Positions 21,863 through 35,834 of a DNA stretch of 50,438 nucleotides are shown one piece after another; the stretch's first letter is position 1, and each line of letters begins with the position of its first letter. The position numbers and the translations under genes are program-made. Below the pieces are notes generated by a model. The model worked only from the letters and a program-made list of their open reading frames with translations, searched no databases and had not been told where the DNA came from. Origin of the DNA: Lichtheimia corymbifera B2541 (taxonomy: Eukaryota > Mucoromycota > Mucoromycetes > Mucorales > Lichtheimiaceae); NCBI GenBank assembly GCA_000697475.1, contig JNEU01000639.1, positions 1 through 50,438 of the forward strand, in the 5' to 3' direction.

Positions 21863-23479
21863 TTACAAGTAATAATAAGCTGGATCACCGTACCAATCGG
21901 CGATATCGCCTTCGTAATCATCTGGAGGAGGAGGGCGACGTTCACCAGGATATTGTCGTCGACGACGCCTATATCCTCCCTCCCAGAATGCACTGCTGCG
22001 GTAAGTGGATGTATCTAATGGATGCGTTAATCATAACATCATTCACATCATGAGACAGAAAATATAAGAGCTTACCTCGCACAGTGGATATACCTGCTTC
22101 ATCAGCAAAGTTGGCATAACCTTCACTTGTTTTCGCCTTGCGCCTAGTACCATTAGGGTCTTCCCACCTAGTTCGGCAGAATACACAGCTGATTTCCAAT
22201 CCTTGTCGTGATAACTGATTACTCCATTGCGTAAAGCAACCCTGTTTTCAATAAAAAAAGAGAGAGCGCCATTGTCAATGCTATCCTTGTCGTCTCTATT
22301 ATCATCCTTACCTTATGAACATTGTTTCCACAAGTCTTGCAATAGATAATCGTATTGGGTTGCGAGTCGCTTAAAGCTTCATAGCATATGGGGCAATCAG
22401 CGTCATCCAATGGTTTGCGATTCGAGCTGCAAGCAAGGATAAGTTTAGTTGCAATATTCCACTTTTTTTATGCCACATACCGGTCTTCTTCAGGTACACC
22501 ATCCAGTTTTCTCTCAATAGCTGCCTTGACCCTTTCATCCACCTATCAAAAATCGAGTCAATGATGGATCATCGTCATCATCGCTATTTGGATTGTGTGT
22601 TCTTACCATGACCCCAGGTGCTGGACTGCAATTAGCAAACATATCATGCAATTCCTATTTTTTGTATTCGTTTAGTGTTCCAAAACATGATTGTATTCAC
22701 ACAACAAACCTCATCTGTCAATGAAAGTGATGCGTAGGCAGGGGATTCGCCCGTCAAATTGAACACTCTGGCAAGAACCAATAGCAAATGCTTGCAATGA
22801 AGGTGTCTGGAAACATAGTCGAAGCAGCTACACGTCATATGGTTGGCAATCTTGACCGTATAAAGCTACCCCATCTGGTATGAGTGATACATGAACAATG
22901 ACAACAGCGAAGGACAAAGACATACGTTTCCGGTGCTTCCGAGGACTATTTGTAATCATTATCTTAGTATCAAGACCCCATCGTGCTACGTATGATCTAT
23001 CATCACTTTACCTTGGAATTCGGCATGATATTGGCTTTTTTGTTCGCGTCTGAATACAAACATACGTTGTGTGAGAGCTCGTTGTAAACGGGATTGCATG
23101 TTCTAAACAGAGAAATGTCAATGATGATCCTATCATCAACCACTTTTTGTTCATGGTAGATAATCACTCTCATGGCTGTAGCGCTCATAGGAGGTCTTCT
23201 TGTAGCCTTTTTGCGCTTCCGTTGTTGTAGAGCGTTGAGGGCTTGATAGGTATCAGCTATATCTTGTTTTGCACGAGAAAGAGCCTGTGTTGTCGACGAG
23301 GAGGAGGAGGAGGAGGTGGTGGTGGTGTTGTGGGCGATACGGCGGTTGCTATTACTATTGCTAGGTTCGCCATCGGAATCTCCCGTAAGATCGATGACCA
23401 CTTTTGCTCTCGCTGTGTTAGCCTGAGCGACTGATTCACGAGCTCGACGAGTCGATGTGTATGTCGTCGACTTTGGCAT
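21863..23479 (-). CDS. SWIM-RING zinc-finger protein B with SUMO-interacting motif, putative E3 ligase
   Basis: Tandem paralogue of SWIM-RING A. Nine exons (23168-23479, 23012-23102, 22926-22945, 22710-22865, 22607-22654, 22481-22542, 22312-22426, 22076-22241, 21863-22014) encode 373 aa. Exons 3, 4 and 5 have the same lengths in both copies (20, 156, 48 nt) and all intron positions match. The N-terminus carries KVVIDLTGDSDGE (about residues 26-38), a textbook SUMO-interacting motif followed by acidic residues, which copy A lacks. The SWIM finger is CSCFDYVSRHLHCKH; the RING is CPIC ... CKTCGNNVHKGC ... CVFCRTRW. The tail is Arg-, Pro- and Tyr-rich and ends WYGDPAYYYL. By inference it could be a SUMO-targeted ligase. 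The first ATG (23479) is chosen; upstream frame lacks ATG. Confidence 0.85.
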
Positions 23480-23618
23480 TGCTGTCTCTCGCTTAAGCGG
23501 GCGTGTGCGTGTGTGTGCGTGTGTGTGAAGAAGGTTCAAAATGCGTCAAGCTGACTTTGATTTTATTACCCTGCTCTGTGTGATCACAATGGGTCAACAT
23601 GAAACAATCAATGTTGGA

Positions 23619-26600
23619 TTATTTGTAAATGTATGTATTACTATCTTCTTCACTGCGATCCAGGTAGTCCCTAAATAAAGAATATCAACACCTTTGTTCT
23701 ATCAATCAGAATGGATCGAGCTTTGCTTACCTATCCATCAACGATTCTATCCGCTTTTTTATATCGGTTGCCTAAATAAGCAGCTTGTAAGCAATTGATC
23801 TCCCCAAACATAATCAATCACACTTACATCCAATGGGAATTTGACTTGCTGAAAGAGTTCCTTCATAAGATCACCATGAGAAAGACTCTTTTTGGATTTC
23901 ATGATACGCACAATGGCTGCTTCGAGCTGAAAAAGGTCATATCGTGTCAGACGTGTGGTGGGATTGAGACTTGGTTTTTTTATACCTGATGTTGTCGATC
24001 CACCAAGACTTTTGCTTCAGTGACTTTACGTTCTTCACCAATTTGTTCTTGCTGTAGAGCTCCAATCCTGATCCGTACATTGGGTGAGCTGAAGTTATCG
24101 TTATATACAAATGCATCCGACAGTGATATCTCATCCCCATCTCCTTGTTTGAGCAGCACTTGATGTTGACCCGATGTTAATGATGCCAAAATCCGTTTCA
24201 AATCCTTCTCCTCTACAATAAACTTGATTAATAGGATGAAGCACGTATAAGAGACCCAATCAATTACATACCTATTGTAGTGGAAGCTGCGATCTCACCA
24301 TAGGAGAGCGTATGCTTGTCATTGAAAAGGAGTAGCACTGCTGCTTGCAAGAGGTTGACATGAAGTTCCTTGGTTCCAGATGAAAAGAAGCCTTTGAGCA
24401 CGCATGATGAAAGGGAATTTTGCCATATGAGCCTTCGTCCTTTGAAGCTAACAACGTAGAATTTCTCGAATGCTTCTTGATACGCCATCATCTAAGTGAT
24501 GCATCAGGATCACGCAATCACGCCTTTGTACGCTTGGGTATTTTAACTTACATTGGCAGGTAATATCACGTCCGACGATGCGTATGAAGGCCATACTCCT
24601 TGCGCAAGGACATTGACATGGAACGCTATACCACCTTCAGCGGGATATCCATCGGCGTTCTACGTGAATGTCATTAATACCACAAGGTAAGAGTTTGTTT
24701 GCTTCCTCCGCTCCTATGCTTACCTTGAATTGTGCATGCAAGTCTGCAGAAACTTCAATGTCTGTGAACATGGCTTCCAAGTTTTTGGTAAAATTTGGCC
24801 CGCATTCTATTTGGAATTGTTTAGATCGCAAGAAAGAGATCATCCATGGGTCCTTCTCCCTACCTGCTTTCAGTTTCAACAAGACCATTTTCTCCATATC
24901 GTTGGATATACTACGGCCAAGTAATAGACGTCTTGAAAGATGCCGTTTGTAAAATGCCTCGAAAATGTCCTTTTCTAATACCAATGGATTAGACATCATG
25001 TCATGGATAGACGTTGAGCAATTCAAATTAACCAACCTTGCAAGTAACGGAAAAGGGGTAGAAGCTTGTCGACTGTTTTCTCCAAATCCTCGTCATTGTT
25101 TTTCTATACGACAATCAATTGACTTGCACCTAACACTGATGCTGGAGAATAATAATACCGTACCTTGGCTGTGGATCGTATTTTGGAATCAAAGTATTTT
25201 GCAAGCAATTCAGCTGGACGTTTGGGTCGGCTATTGACGAATGCCTCAAAACTTTCTTTCAGGCTGTTCAGAAATTGGCCGTCGTTCAAGAAACAATCTT
25301 TGCAAATGTCATCCAACTTGGCTTTGTAAGCTAGCAAAGAAGCGACCATTGTGGGATCTCGTTTTGGGTCTTGAACAAGTGCAGCTCCTCGTGCCTGGAT
25401 ATTCAATATCGCATGTTAATCCATCTTATCTTTTCCCCCCCTCCTTTACCTTCCCCACGCGCTTACTTTGATGTAATTCGAAAAGGCGATCCTTAATTGA
25501 GAAGCATCCTCGGTACCAGCCACAGATGTATACAACGTGCAAAGTGGTTCTTTGTCTCCATCATCCATCATTTTGTCGAATCCTATTTCTTGCTTAGATC
25601 CAAGCACCTCTACTTTTCTCTCTATCCAACTCCCCTGGCATCTTACCTTGTTGTAGAATGAACCCCAAAGGTCTTCGCACGAGTCGATCAATGACTATTT
25701 GTGTAAGGGAACTTCGACTCGTCCTTTCCAAATAGGCTTGTATTCGATCCACTGATTCTTGTTCAATCCTCCTGCTGACGTGTCTGAGATACTGGGGTAC
25801 ATCCATCTCTTTCAGTAAGCGTGTTGATTCTGCGCTGTAATAAGCTCCTGTCTCGTTTGAGAACGCCGGGAAAAAGTACTCCTCGTACAAATCCAACTTT
25901 GAGAAAATAGTTGTCAAGACGTGTAAAAGATCACGATCAATCATTTCATCATCCCTACCCGAGAAAGTTTCATACGATGAGTAAAGAGATTTCAAGTCGT
26001 GAAAAAAAAGCAACATACCGTTCTCTTTGTATTATGTTCAGTATTCTCTCCACAGTTGTGCTTCGTAGTGTCTCTGATTCCATCACAATATCGCGGAAAA
26101 GGTATTGGCCAAATTCACTACATGGATACTGTTAATAAAAAGTTGATCCAAAGGAGGATAATCTCAATCTCACATCAATGATGAAAACTTGGTGTTGCGG
26201 ATCAGGTATCGTCGATCGAGTTCGATGAACACATTTCGAATGAGGACCTAATTTTTATATCTCAGCACACAAGAACCATATTTGATATAAAATAGACTTA
26301 CCAGACCATCCATTAGATTCATCCACTGATCTCTCAATGCCATGAGATAGCTTTCATGATCAGCCTCCACCCTATAACAATTCGAACGTACGTCACTTTC
26401 ACTGCTGAATCCAATCTCCTTGATTTACCGTACTTTTCATGCAATAAAGCAGCCACTTGCTTGATATAGATGACGAATTCTTGTTTCAATCTGCTATAAA
26501 GCTCCTCCGCCTTTTGACAGTAGCATAAGGTGAGGCATTCCTACAGTACATCTTTATATCAGCGGACCATCCTCATGGCTAAACAAATGCTTTCTCACCT

Positions 26601-27075
26601 CATACGCTTGTTGTAAACTCATTTTCAATTCTTGTTTGTGAAATATTGATTGCAAAAGCTGTTGGAATTGTGCCCAGGCGTCGTTGAAGGATGGTTTGGT
26701 GGAAGATGGTGATGATGATTCTATTGTCATTGCTCTGAGTATTAGCAACCAAAAATGGATGGTCGATCCATCGATTATTACCTTTGATATTCTTGAATGT
26801 GATCTGCTCAGCGCTTCGTCGCTTACGTGTGCTCTCAGAGAATGATATTGTCTTTTCCTTTCCACGATCAATAGCCATGGACGTTTGATTTTCCCTCGCA
26901 TGTTGCTGTGCTCGTGAAGCTGTCGCGATGCCTGGTTTTGGACCAATCCTTCTGTAAGCATCGAGGGTCGATTGGGTCGTTTTACGTTTCTTTGTCACTA
27001 TTTTATCATTCCGTTTAGAAAAAGGTCGAGAGGTGGTTTATGTATTGCATGCTTGCCTTTTTCTTTTGGTGGCAT
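23619..27075 (-). CDS. CUL4: Cullin-4 scaffold of CRL4 ubiquitin ligases
   Basis: Scaffold that joins RBX1/E2 to DDB1 and its receptors. Nineteen exons give 793 aa: 27057-27075, 26782-26997, 26599-26732, 26434-26540, 26302-26371, 26174-26247, 26019-26117, 25647-25954, 25467-25582, 25164-25394, 25037-25103, 24864-24974, 24724-24806, 24552-24659, 24272-24491, 23986-24212, 23828-23926, 23731-23771, 23619-23670. Cullin blocks: DIFEAFYKRHLSRRLLLG, FHVNVLAQGVWPSY-type, neddylation segment IVRIMKSKK with K740, and C-terminus RDYLDRSEEDSNTYIYK. Intron 1 is GC-AG (27056 to 26998); exon 2 has no ATG of its own, so MPPKEK must come from exon 1. The N-terminal tail holds TTQSTLDAYRR, resembling but not matching a PIP box. 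CUL4 is preferred over CUL3 because of the long basic tail. The donor of exon 4 is the least certain junction. Confidence 0.9.
26998..27056 (-). other. GC-AG intron 1 of CUL4
   Basis: Donor GCAAGC, acceptor ATAG. It is the only way found to give the basic N-terminal tail an ATG (MPPKEK). Slightly less certain than the other three because the tail is poorly conserved. Confidence 0.7.
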
Positions 27076-27267
27076 GTCGACAAGAGTATAAAGGACAAGA
27101 CAATGTATTTGCTTTTCCGCCTGGGATGCATAATGTTCAAGACCGACAACTGCGCGCAATCCAAGTCCTCTCTTAAAATCACGCATCCTCTTAAAGGGTG
27201 ATTGAATTCGATTGTTTTTTATTGCTAGCTATTGATATTACACTGAAGAATACATGTTTTGATTTGT

Positions 27268-28873
27268 TTATACACGATTTTCTGGGTCCCTTTCCTATGA
27301 TGGTGATAATGATGATGATGTTATTGACTCTGCTATAATAATAAGAAACCACACACCACCCATAGCATACCTCAAAGAATCGACGAATATCATCCGGCGT
27401 AACCACCTCACCAGAGCCTGCAAAGATACGAAGAAATTCCTTGATTTGTGTCGCGAATTTCTTGTATGCAATGATGCCTTCGATAGCTTGTACACGGTCC
27501 ATATGATTCATTTGCTCCATGCCCATCTCAAGTAATGATTTGCCTATCATAAAAGATTAATTAAATCGTACTATCTCAAAAGGTCTATAACATTAGTACC
27601 TGCATCTTCATCCTGTTCTGGCTCAAAGGTATCTTCTTCTGATAAAAGGAATTCAATGCCATTCTCAACAAACGCCTTCTTGCACTTTAGAAAAAAAAAA
27701 AAAAGAGGATCAATTAGCCGTTGTTGGTGGTAAATAGAATCTTCTACTCATTTACCGTATCACATTGACATAATTTTTCACGCCATCCATCATTGAAGAA
27801 CAATTCGACACGATCAGCATAGGAAGCTTTTTCTACTGAAAAGGTGAGCAAGCAAGAAGGCGTGGTAGGGTTTGGGAGCTAATATACCTTTTTTGCATTC
27901 TGGATCGGATTTCACGCGCTTTGGGTCAGGTGCATTTGTCTGGGGAGATGTTGGTTCTTTACGCTTTTCGCCAGAGTGATTGGTGGTAGTAGTATCAGCA
28001 GGAATGGTGGAGTCATGGGTCGTATTGTTGTCATTGGATGGAGGTTGTGAGAATAGCCATTTGTGGATCTTTGCATTATCACGAGATAGGCCTATGCTGA
28101 CGGATGTGCTTGGTTGCTGGACAAGGAAAGGGTATCTGTCAACGCAGTCGCGGCATACATAGCTCTCAAAGTCTTCAATCTCGGGCGGAATCTTAAATCA
28201 ATTTGCTGGGTGAGTTACACTGGCAATCGCTGGGAGAAAGAGAGAGAGAGAGAGGTACCCACGTCTCCAATGCATTCCTCGTGGAACCAATCTTCGCATA
28301 AAACACACTTTTTGAATGGTTAGTTCTAGTTGCCATGGAATCTCCTATCTCGCATCTACGTTACCTGATACATGGTGCATTCATCTTTTGCAGGATCATA
28401 AAACTTGTCGCATCTATAAAAAAGACATGAATGGGTATCAAAGTCTATCATCTATATCACTCATTCATTCGTTACCGGCAGTAATGACCGAAAAAGTTGT
28501 GATTGTATGTATTCTTATCATTTGACGCGATTTGTTGCTTTGAAAGGGAAGAGAGTTGACAACGATGATCACCGAATTTGTTTTCTATCCCACAGTCGCA
28601 ACGAAAGTTCCTTTTGGCGAAGAGTTCAAAGAGTTCGTGGTCGGCATGACAAGCGATCGAGCAGCTGTAACACATTGCAGCAGGTTCGGTATTGTCATGG
28701 CTGCAAGTCTTGCAAGCATAAAGAGGCTGTCGAATGTAGCCCTTGTCAAAAGTACACGCTTCGAATTTTCCAGGGAGTATTTCATTGGCTTCTTTCTCCA
28801 AGGCTGTTTGTTGGTCCACGATATCGATAGCGGTTACTATCTTGTCTTGGTTGCTTGGGTCGCCGTCGGCCAT
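27268..28873 (-). CDS. UBR7: UBR7-like E3 ubiquitin ligase (UBR box plus PHD finger)
   Basis: UBR7 is reported as a chromatin-linked E3 acting on histone H2B. Eight exons (28476-28873, 28365-28413, 28263-28307, 27888-28191, 27756-27835, 27600-27684, 27371-27543, 27268-27294) give 386 aa (human 425). The UBR box is Cys-rich: CTFDKGYIRQPLYACKTC, CYSCSIACHADHELFEL, FRCDCG, then NTYNHNFFGHYCRCDKFY. The PHD finger follows (CVLCEDWFHEECIGD ... YVCRDCV). A Thr/Pro-rich linker and the UBR7 C-terminal block (EGIIAYKKFATQIKEFLR, TPDDIRRFFE) complete it. The last 27-nt exon supplies ERDPENRV; a shorter 38-nt intron option ending QSQ is possible but unusually short. It is divergent from MCM5 with 149 bp between start codons. 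Confidence 0.92.
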
Positions 28874-28887
28874 GATCAATCAATCAA

Positions 28888-28988
28888 ACGCGGAGAGTGG
28901 AAGGAGGGAGGGAAAAGAGAAACTGGCTGCTGCACACAAGTCACGCGAGCGCGTTTTGGTAAATCGTAAAAGAGTGACAAGGCACGCG
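28888..28988. promoter_or_regulatory. Cluster of ACGCG (MCB-like) motifs between UBR7 and MCM5
   Basis: Four ACGCG cores occur in the 149-bp divergent promoter: 28888-28892, 28943-28947, 28950-28954 (minus) and 28984-28988. ACGCG is the core of the MluI cell-cycle box bound by MBF in yeasts, and MCM genes are classic G1/S targets. Counts are read directly; regulation is inferred. Confidence 0.55.
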
Positions 28989-29022
28989 ACTTTTCCGTGT
29001 TATCATCCATCAACAATTCAAT

Positions 29023-31931
<2,909 letters not shown>

Positions 31932-32980
31932 TGAGGATAAATGTCAAAAAATTGTAAATAAACCTGTAGTATTCATTAATGAAAGATGATCGACAGCCAG
32001 AGCCTTACGAATGGTAATCCAGCATTATCATGTGATAATAGCTACACGGTACAAATATACTGCTGCATTTTTCAAATTCTATTGTGATTGTGGAGCCCGA
32101 AATATTTGTTGTTGTAGGAGACGGCTGTAACATAGCCAATCCTTGCTGTCCCATTCATGATGAGAGTCCCATCTTGACACGGTCACGAACAAAAAGGCCA
32201 TAATCATATAATACCTATCGCTAAGCACAAGATGGCTTCGAAACATCAAGCATGTACGAATTATCATGGCTGTCAAATCTCGATGCTGGCAATAATAAGC
32301 GTTGATGTTGGTGGCGTCATGTGCGTATAATTGCTGTGCGAGGCAAGTTTGGCTCACATCAGCCCAGTCGGCGTTCCTTACTCTCTGTATACACTATCCA
32401 CAAAGTAGGACCACCTGCTGCCTTGATGGCCGTCAGCATTGTACGTCCTCCCCCCAGTACCATAATTTTACTCCTTGTTCTTTTCCTCCGCTGTCATTTC
32501 ATCCCGCCCTTCTTTCAGCTTGATCTTCACACGCTGTCCACTACCATCATCCACTCATATTCCCCTATCGTTGCATCTCATTTGATTCCCTATTCATCTT
32601 GATTTAATATACATAATAACTTTTGTTTTTGTATCATAGTCAATGTGCAGCTATAAGCTATCATATTCAACACACGTCAACAACATGAATCCTACAGTTC
32701 TGTCTCCTGTACCAATACAGCCAATCATTACAGCGTCGTACAATTGTAAAGCTGCTGTGTAACGAGACACAAGCCGAGACAGAACGTGCTGATTCCTTAG
32801 CAACTATAATAGGAAACAACAGGCCCGCTAAACATTGCACAAGATTATGCGTCATGGATGTCTCTTGTCTATAAGCACCACATTCAATTTTAATCTGGCG
32901 ACCTCTTTCTCCTTTCATTTCTTATTCTCCACTTTCTTTACCCTTATTACTGCTATCGACACTACTCCTTTTCTCGGTCG
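31932..32980. other. Intergenic region, MCM5 3-prime flank and velvet-gene promoter
   Basis: About 1.05 kb between co-oriented genes. A CT-rich stretch at 32455-32600 and a second near 32895-32945 look like promoter or leader sequence for the velvet gene. Open frames here are short and show no coding pattern. No RNA gene is seen. Confidence 0.5.
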
Positions 32981-34632
32981 ATGCTACCATTTCAACCTGA
33001 CAACAACGATGATGACACGCTTGAAAAGCTTCTGTCATCAACAAACTATGCACCACCACCACCGCCACCGCAGCAGCATCAACAGCATAATCAGCACCAA
33101 CATCAAAATCAACATCAACATCAGGATAGTTCGTCGTTTCACCAAATGCCAACAGCCCTGTCACCACTCCTGCCTGGTGATGATTGGCAGTGGCCTTCAC
33201 CCTACCCTTCGATCTCACAGGAACCCAATGTTTTGAACCAGCTTGTGACCATGGCTGATACACCACTCCCTACGACAGCAGTCGCCCCTACTGCTGCGAT
33301 TAGTAATGAGGGCCATGCGCTCCAAGAAAGGGAATGGTAAAATCAAAGCAATGAGTCACACGTTAGAACCAAGACTAAGGATCGCGTATCTTGCAACAGC
33401 AATTATGAGTTGGTTGTTGCTCAACAACCCATTCGAGCACGTATGTGTGGATTTGGAGACAAGGATCGACGACCTGTCAGCCCGCCGCCTATTGTGGAGC
33501 TCTTGATTACAACCAAAGACGGGAAGAACATTGATCCAGCGTAAGTGGTACATCAGCAAACCACCCAAACAACACGCACACACACACGTTTTATCATTCA
33601 AAAGCGCGCACACACACACACATACACAAACGCGTGCACACAACACTATTCCTTTTCCTCAATCTCCTGCCTATGTGCCCTTTTATCTCCCCTAATGTGT
33701 GATATTGTGCACCCTGCCTGTTATAGGCTCACTTTTCACACGGCTACTCGCCAAATATGCACCTTCCACTCACGTACCTAAAAAAGGCAGGTCGACGTCT
33801 CGCATTTTGTGGTTCATTGCGATAGCTGGCAAGCGGATGGTATAACAGAAGCCAATATTATCTCACCAACTGATCCATCCAAGAAGCTCGATTTACAAAA
33901 GACGCGGAATCTTGTGGGTAGTCAGGTGGCTTCGGCCGTCAAACTTTACAACGTCCAAGGCCAACTTGGGATATTTTTCATCTTTAGCGACATTAGTATC
34001 CGCCTAGAAGGAAGGTATCGACTTGGTTTCTCATTGATTGATGTCCGAACGTAAGTATCACTTTTGCAAACAGTTTCATGTTTCTCCCACACACACACAC
34101 ACCACACATATCAGTGCTCGCGCCATGATCCCATATGAAAAATTGTTGCTGACCAAAACCACGCGTGGCTGTACACACACTCACATAGTCCGCCATCATC
34201 CGTCTTTCCGATGTCTCAGATCTTGGCTAAAGTATACACAGATGTCATTACTGTCTATTCTGGGAAATCTTTTCCTGGTGTAGTATGTAAGTACTATTTG
34301 GGGGGAAAAAGCGATCGGATATGTGAATTCGAGAGAAAGAGGAAAGGACAAGCGGGGAGGTCATGTTAAAATAGGGCTGTGTTGTATATATATGTCGATG
34401 CTACTGTGTAGCTTGCCGTTGTACGAGATCAGAGCTGACGGTAGTTTGGTTCATGGATTTAGCTCGAACACCGTTATCAGTATGCTTCCTGAAACAAGGT
34501 GTCAAAATTCCTGTAAGAAAAGAAGATCAGCAACCCGGTAGCAGCGTGGCCAGCGGGTCATCAGGCAGTAGAAAAAGGCCAATAGATCAAGACTTATCAA
34601 TCCAAGACGAGGATTCAATCGACTCGGGATAA
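32981..34632 (+). CDS. Velvet-domain transcription factor
   Basis: Fungal regulator of development and secondary metabolism; velvet proteins dimerise and bind DNA through an NF-kB-like fold. Five exons (32981-33336, 33400-33540, 33787-34050, 34189-34286, 34463-34632) encode 342 aa. The N-terminus is Pro/Gln/His-rich and disordered. The velvet domain starts [20 protein letters not shown], continues [46 protein letters not shown] and [19 protein letters not shown], and ends [27 protein letters not shown]. The tail is Ser/Asp-rich with a basic SRKRP. Intron 2 (33541-33786) is unusually long, 246 nt, and full of CA repeats. Intron 3 is 138 nt; its first AG gives a frame that ends in an unrelated sequence. 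VelB versus VosA type cannot be decided from this alone. Confidence 0.9.
33575..33645 (+). repeat. CA-rich simple repeat in velvet intron 2
   Basis: Several (CA)n blocks with interruptions, repeated again at 34090-34112 in intron 3. These make the two introns far longer than the 50-70 nt norm here. Confidence 0.8.
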
Positions 34633-34931
34633 ACAAGTTATATAGAAGAGAAAAAAAAAACATTGGCATACATATCATTCAGCTTACTCCTTTTTTCATG
34701 CTCCACCCATTCTATCTATACTTGATTGCATATATTCACTCTCTGTACCAAAATATCTATTTACCACCATATATTAAGAGAAACAGAAAGGTGACAAGGT
34801 ATATACAATCTTATCTAATGATAGAAAGGAGGGGGTAGGGGAATAGGAGGCATGATATAGCCTTCGGAAATAAACTACGAAATGACTTTTATCGCGTAAA
34901 CAAAGGTGCACTGGACATGTTTGTTTTTTGT

Positions 34932-35834
34932 TCAAATAGAATGGGATGCTGCAAGAACCGAACCACAACCATTTTCAACCTTGAGATGACGATTTAAAGC
35001 ATCCATTCTAGCAAAAGATTTGTGACAATTGGGACATGCATATGGCTTGATATTCCAATGTAATTTTTCATGACGATTACGATCATGCTGCCGTGCAAAA
35101 CGTCGACCGCATTGTGAACATGGAAAGGGGCGTTCTGAAGTATGGGTTCGCATATGGGATGTCAAGTTATAGGCACGGGTGAATGAACGGCCGCATCCCG
35201 GGTGGGTGCATTGGTATGTTGCTATGTTGTCTTTTCTCCGCTGCACCTTGTTTGAGTTCCGAGGTACGCGGTTTTTGCTATTGCTTCTTGCGTTTTTAGC
35301 CTGATGCTGACCCCCAGAACAATGGGACTGGGAAGATGCGGGCAGAAAGCTGCAACCATCGTTACACGAATAACCGATCGGTGTTTGAGGATGATCCAAC
35401 ATGTTGCCGAAATGACGGTCCGTGCCAAATGATGAGCAATCAACAACAGGCTCGCTTGAGCTGGGGTAGAATGTAGGTACATGCATCGGTGTTGTCGGAA
35501 GTACTTGTGTTGTTTGAGTCATGTCAGGTATGGGTGCTTGTGAAAAGTAATGTCGATAGGTGGGTTCATGGATTGCCCCTGCGGCTGCTGCTGCTGCTGC
35601 TGCACGCTGATGTTCATTCTCTTGCGTCACAGAAGAATGAGTCGGCGTCGTCTTTTTATGTTGCTCATCAATTATGTTAAGTGTAGTATCCCATGGTGTT
35701 TGATTTTCTCGTCGCTGTTGCTCTTGTTGAAAGTGTTGCGGGTATTGCATGCTTCTACTGCTGGTGAAAAAATATGGTTTTAAAGCAATGAAACCAAGCC
35801 ATCTCGAATAAGCTGTTTTATATTCACTATCCAT
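34932..35834 (-). CDS. C2H2 zinc-finger transcription factor, Crz1-like
   Basis: A single-exon 300-aa nuclear factor. Three C-terminal fingers are readable: [20 protein letters not shown] (then HMRTH), [21 protein letters not shown], and a third [19 protein letters not shown] ending in Cys instead of a second His. Finger sequence and order, especially the RxYNLxSHxRTH and [10 protein letters not shown] helices and the SDAL-type third finger, resemble calcineurin-responsive Crz1/Prz1. No clear calcineurin docking motif was found in the Gln/Thr/Ser-rich N-terminus, which contains an (Ala)8 tract. The first 25 residues ([15 protein letters not shown]...) look less typical, so a later start at MQYPQHF is possible. 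The protein is convergent with the velvet gene, with 299 bp between stop codons. Confidence 0.83.
   Translation of the reverse strand: MDSEYKTAYSRWLGFIALKPYFFTSSRSMQYPQHFQQEQQRRENQTPWDTTLNIIDEQHKKTTPTHSSVTQENEHQRAAAAAAAAGAIHEPTYRHYFSQAPIPDMTQTTQVLPTTPMHVPTFYPSSSEPVVDCSSFGTDRHFGNMLDHPQTPIGYSCNDGCSFLPASSQSHCSGGQHQAKNARSNSKNRVPRNSNKVQRRKDNIATYQCTHPGCGRSFTRAYNLTSHMRTHTSERPFPCSQCGRRFARQHDRNRHEKLHWNIKPYACPNCHKSFARMDALNRHLKVENGCGSVLAASHSI

Noticed and set aside
27191..27550. UBR7 C-terminal extension read through to TAA near 27191
   Set aside because: Runs into Ile/Tyr/Asn-rich non-coding sequence; splicing after RRFFE gives a normal UBR7 end.
33689..33781. Extra velvet exon reading [13 protein letters not shown]
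   Set aside because: It would interrupt the velvet domain and leaves no room for a following intron; skipping it gives a contiguous domain.
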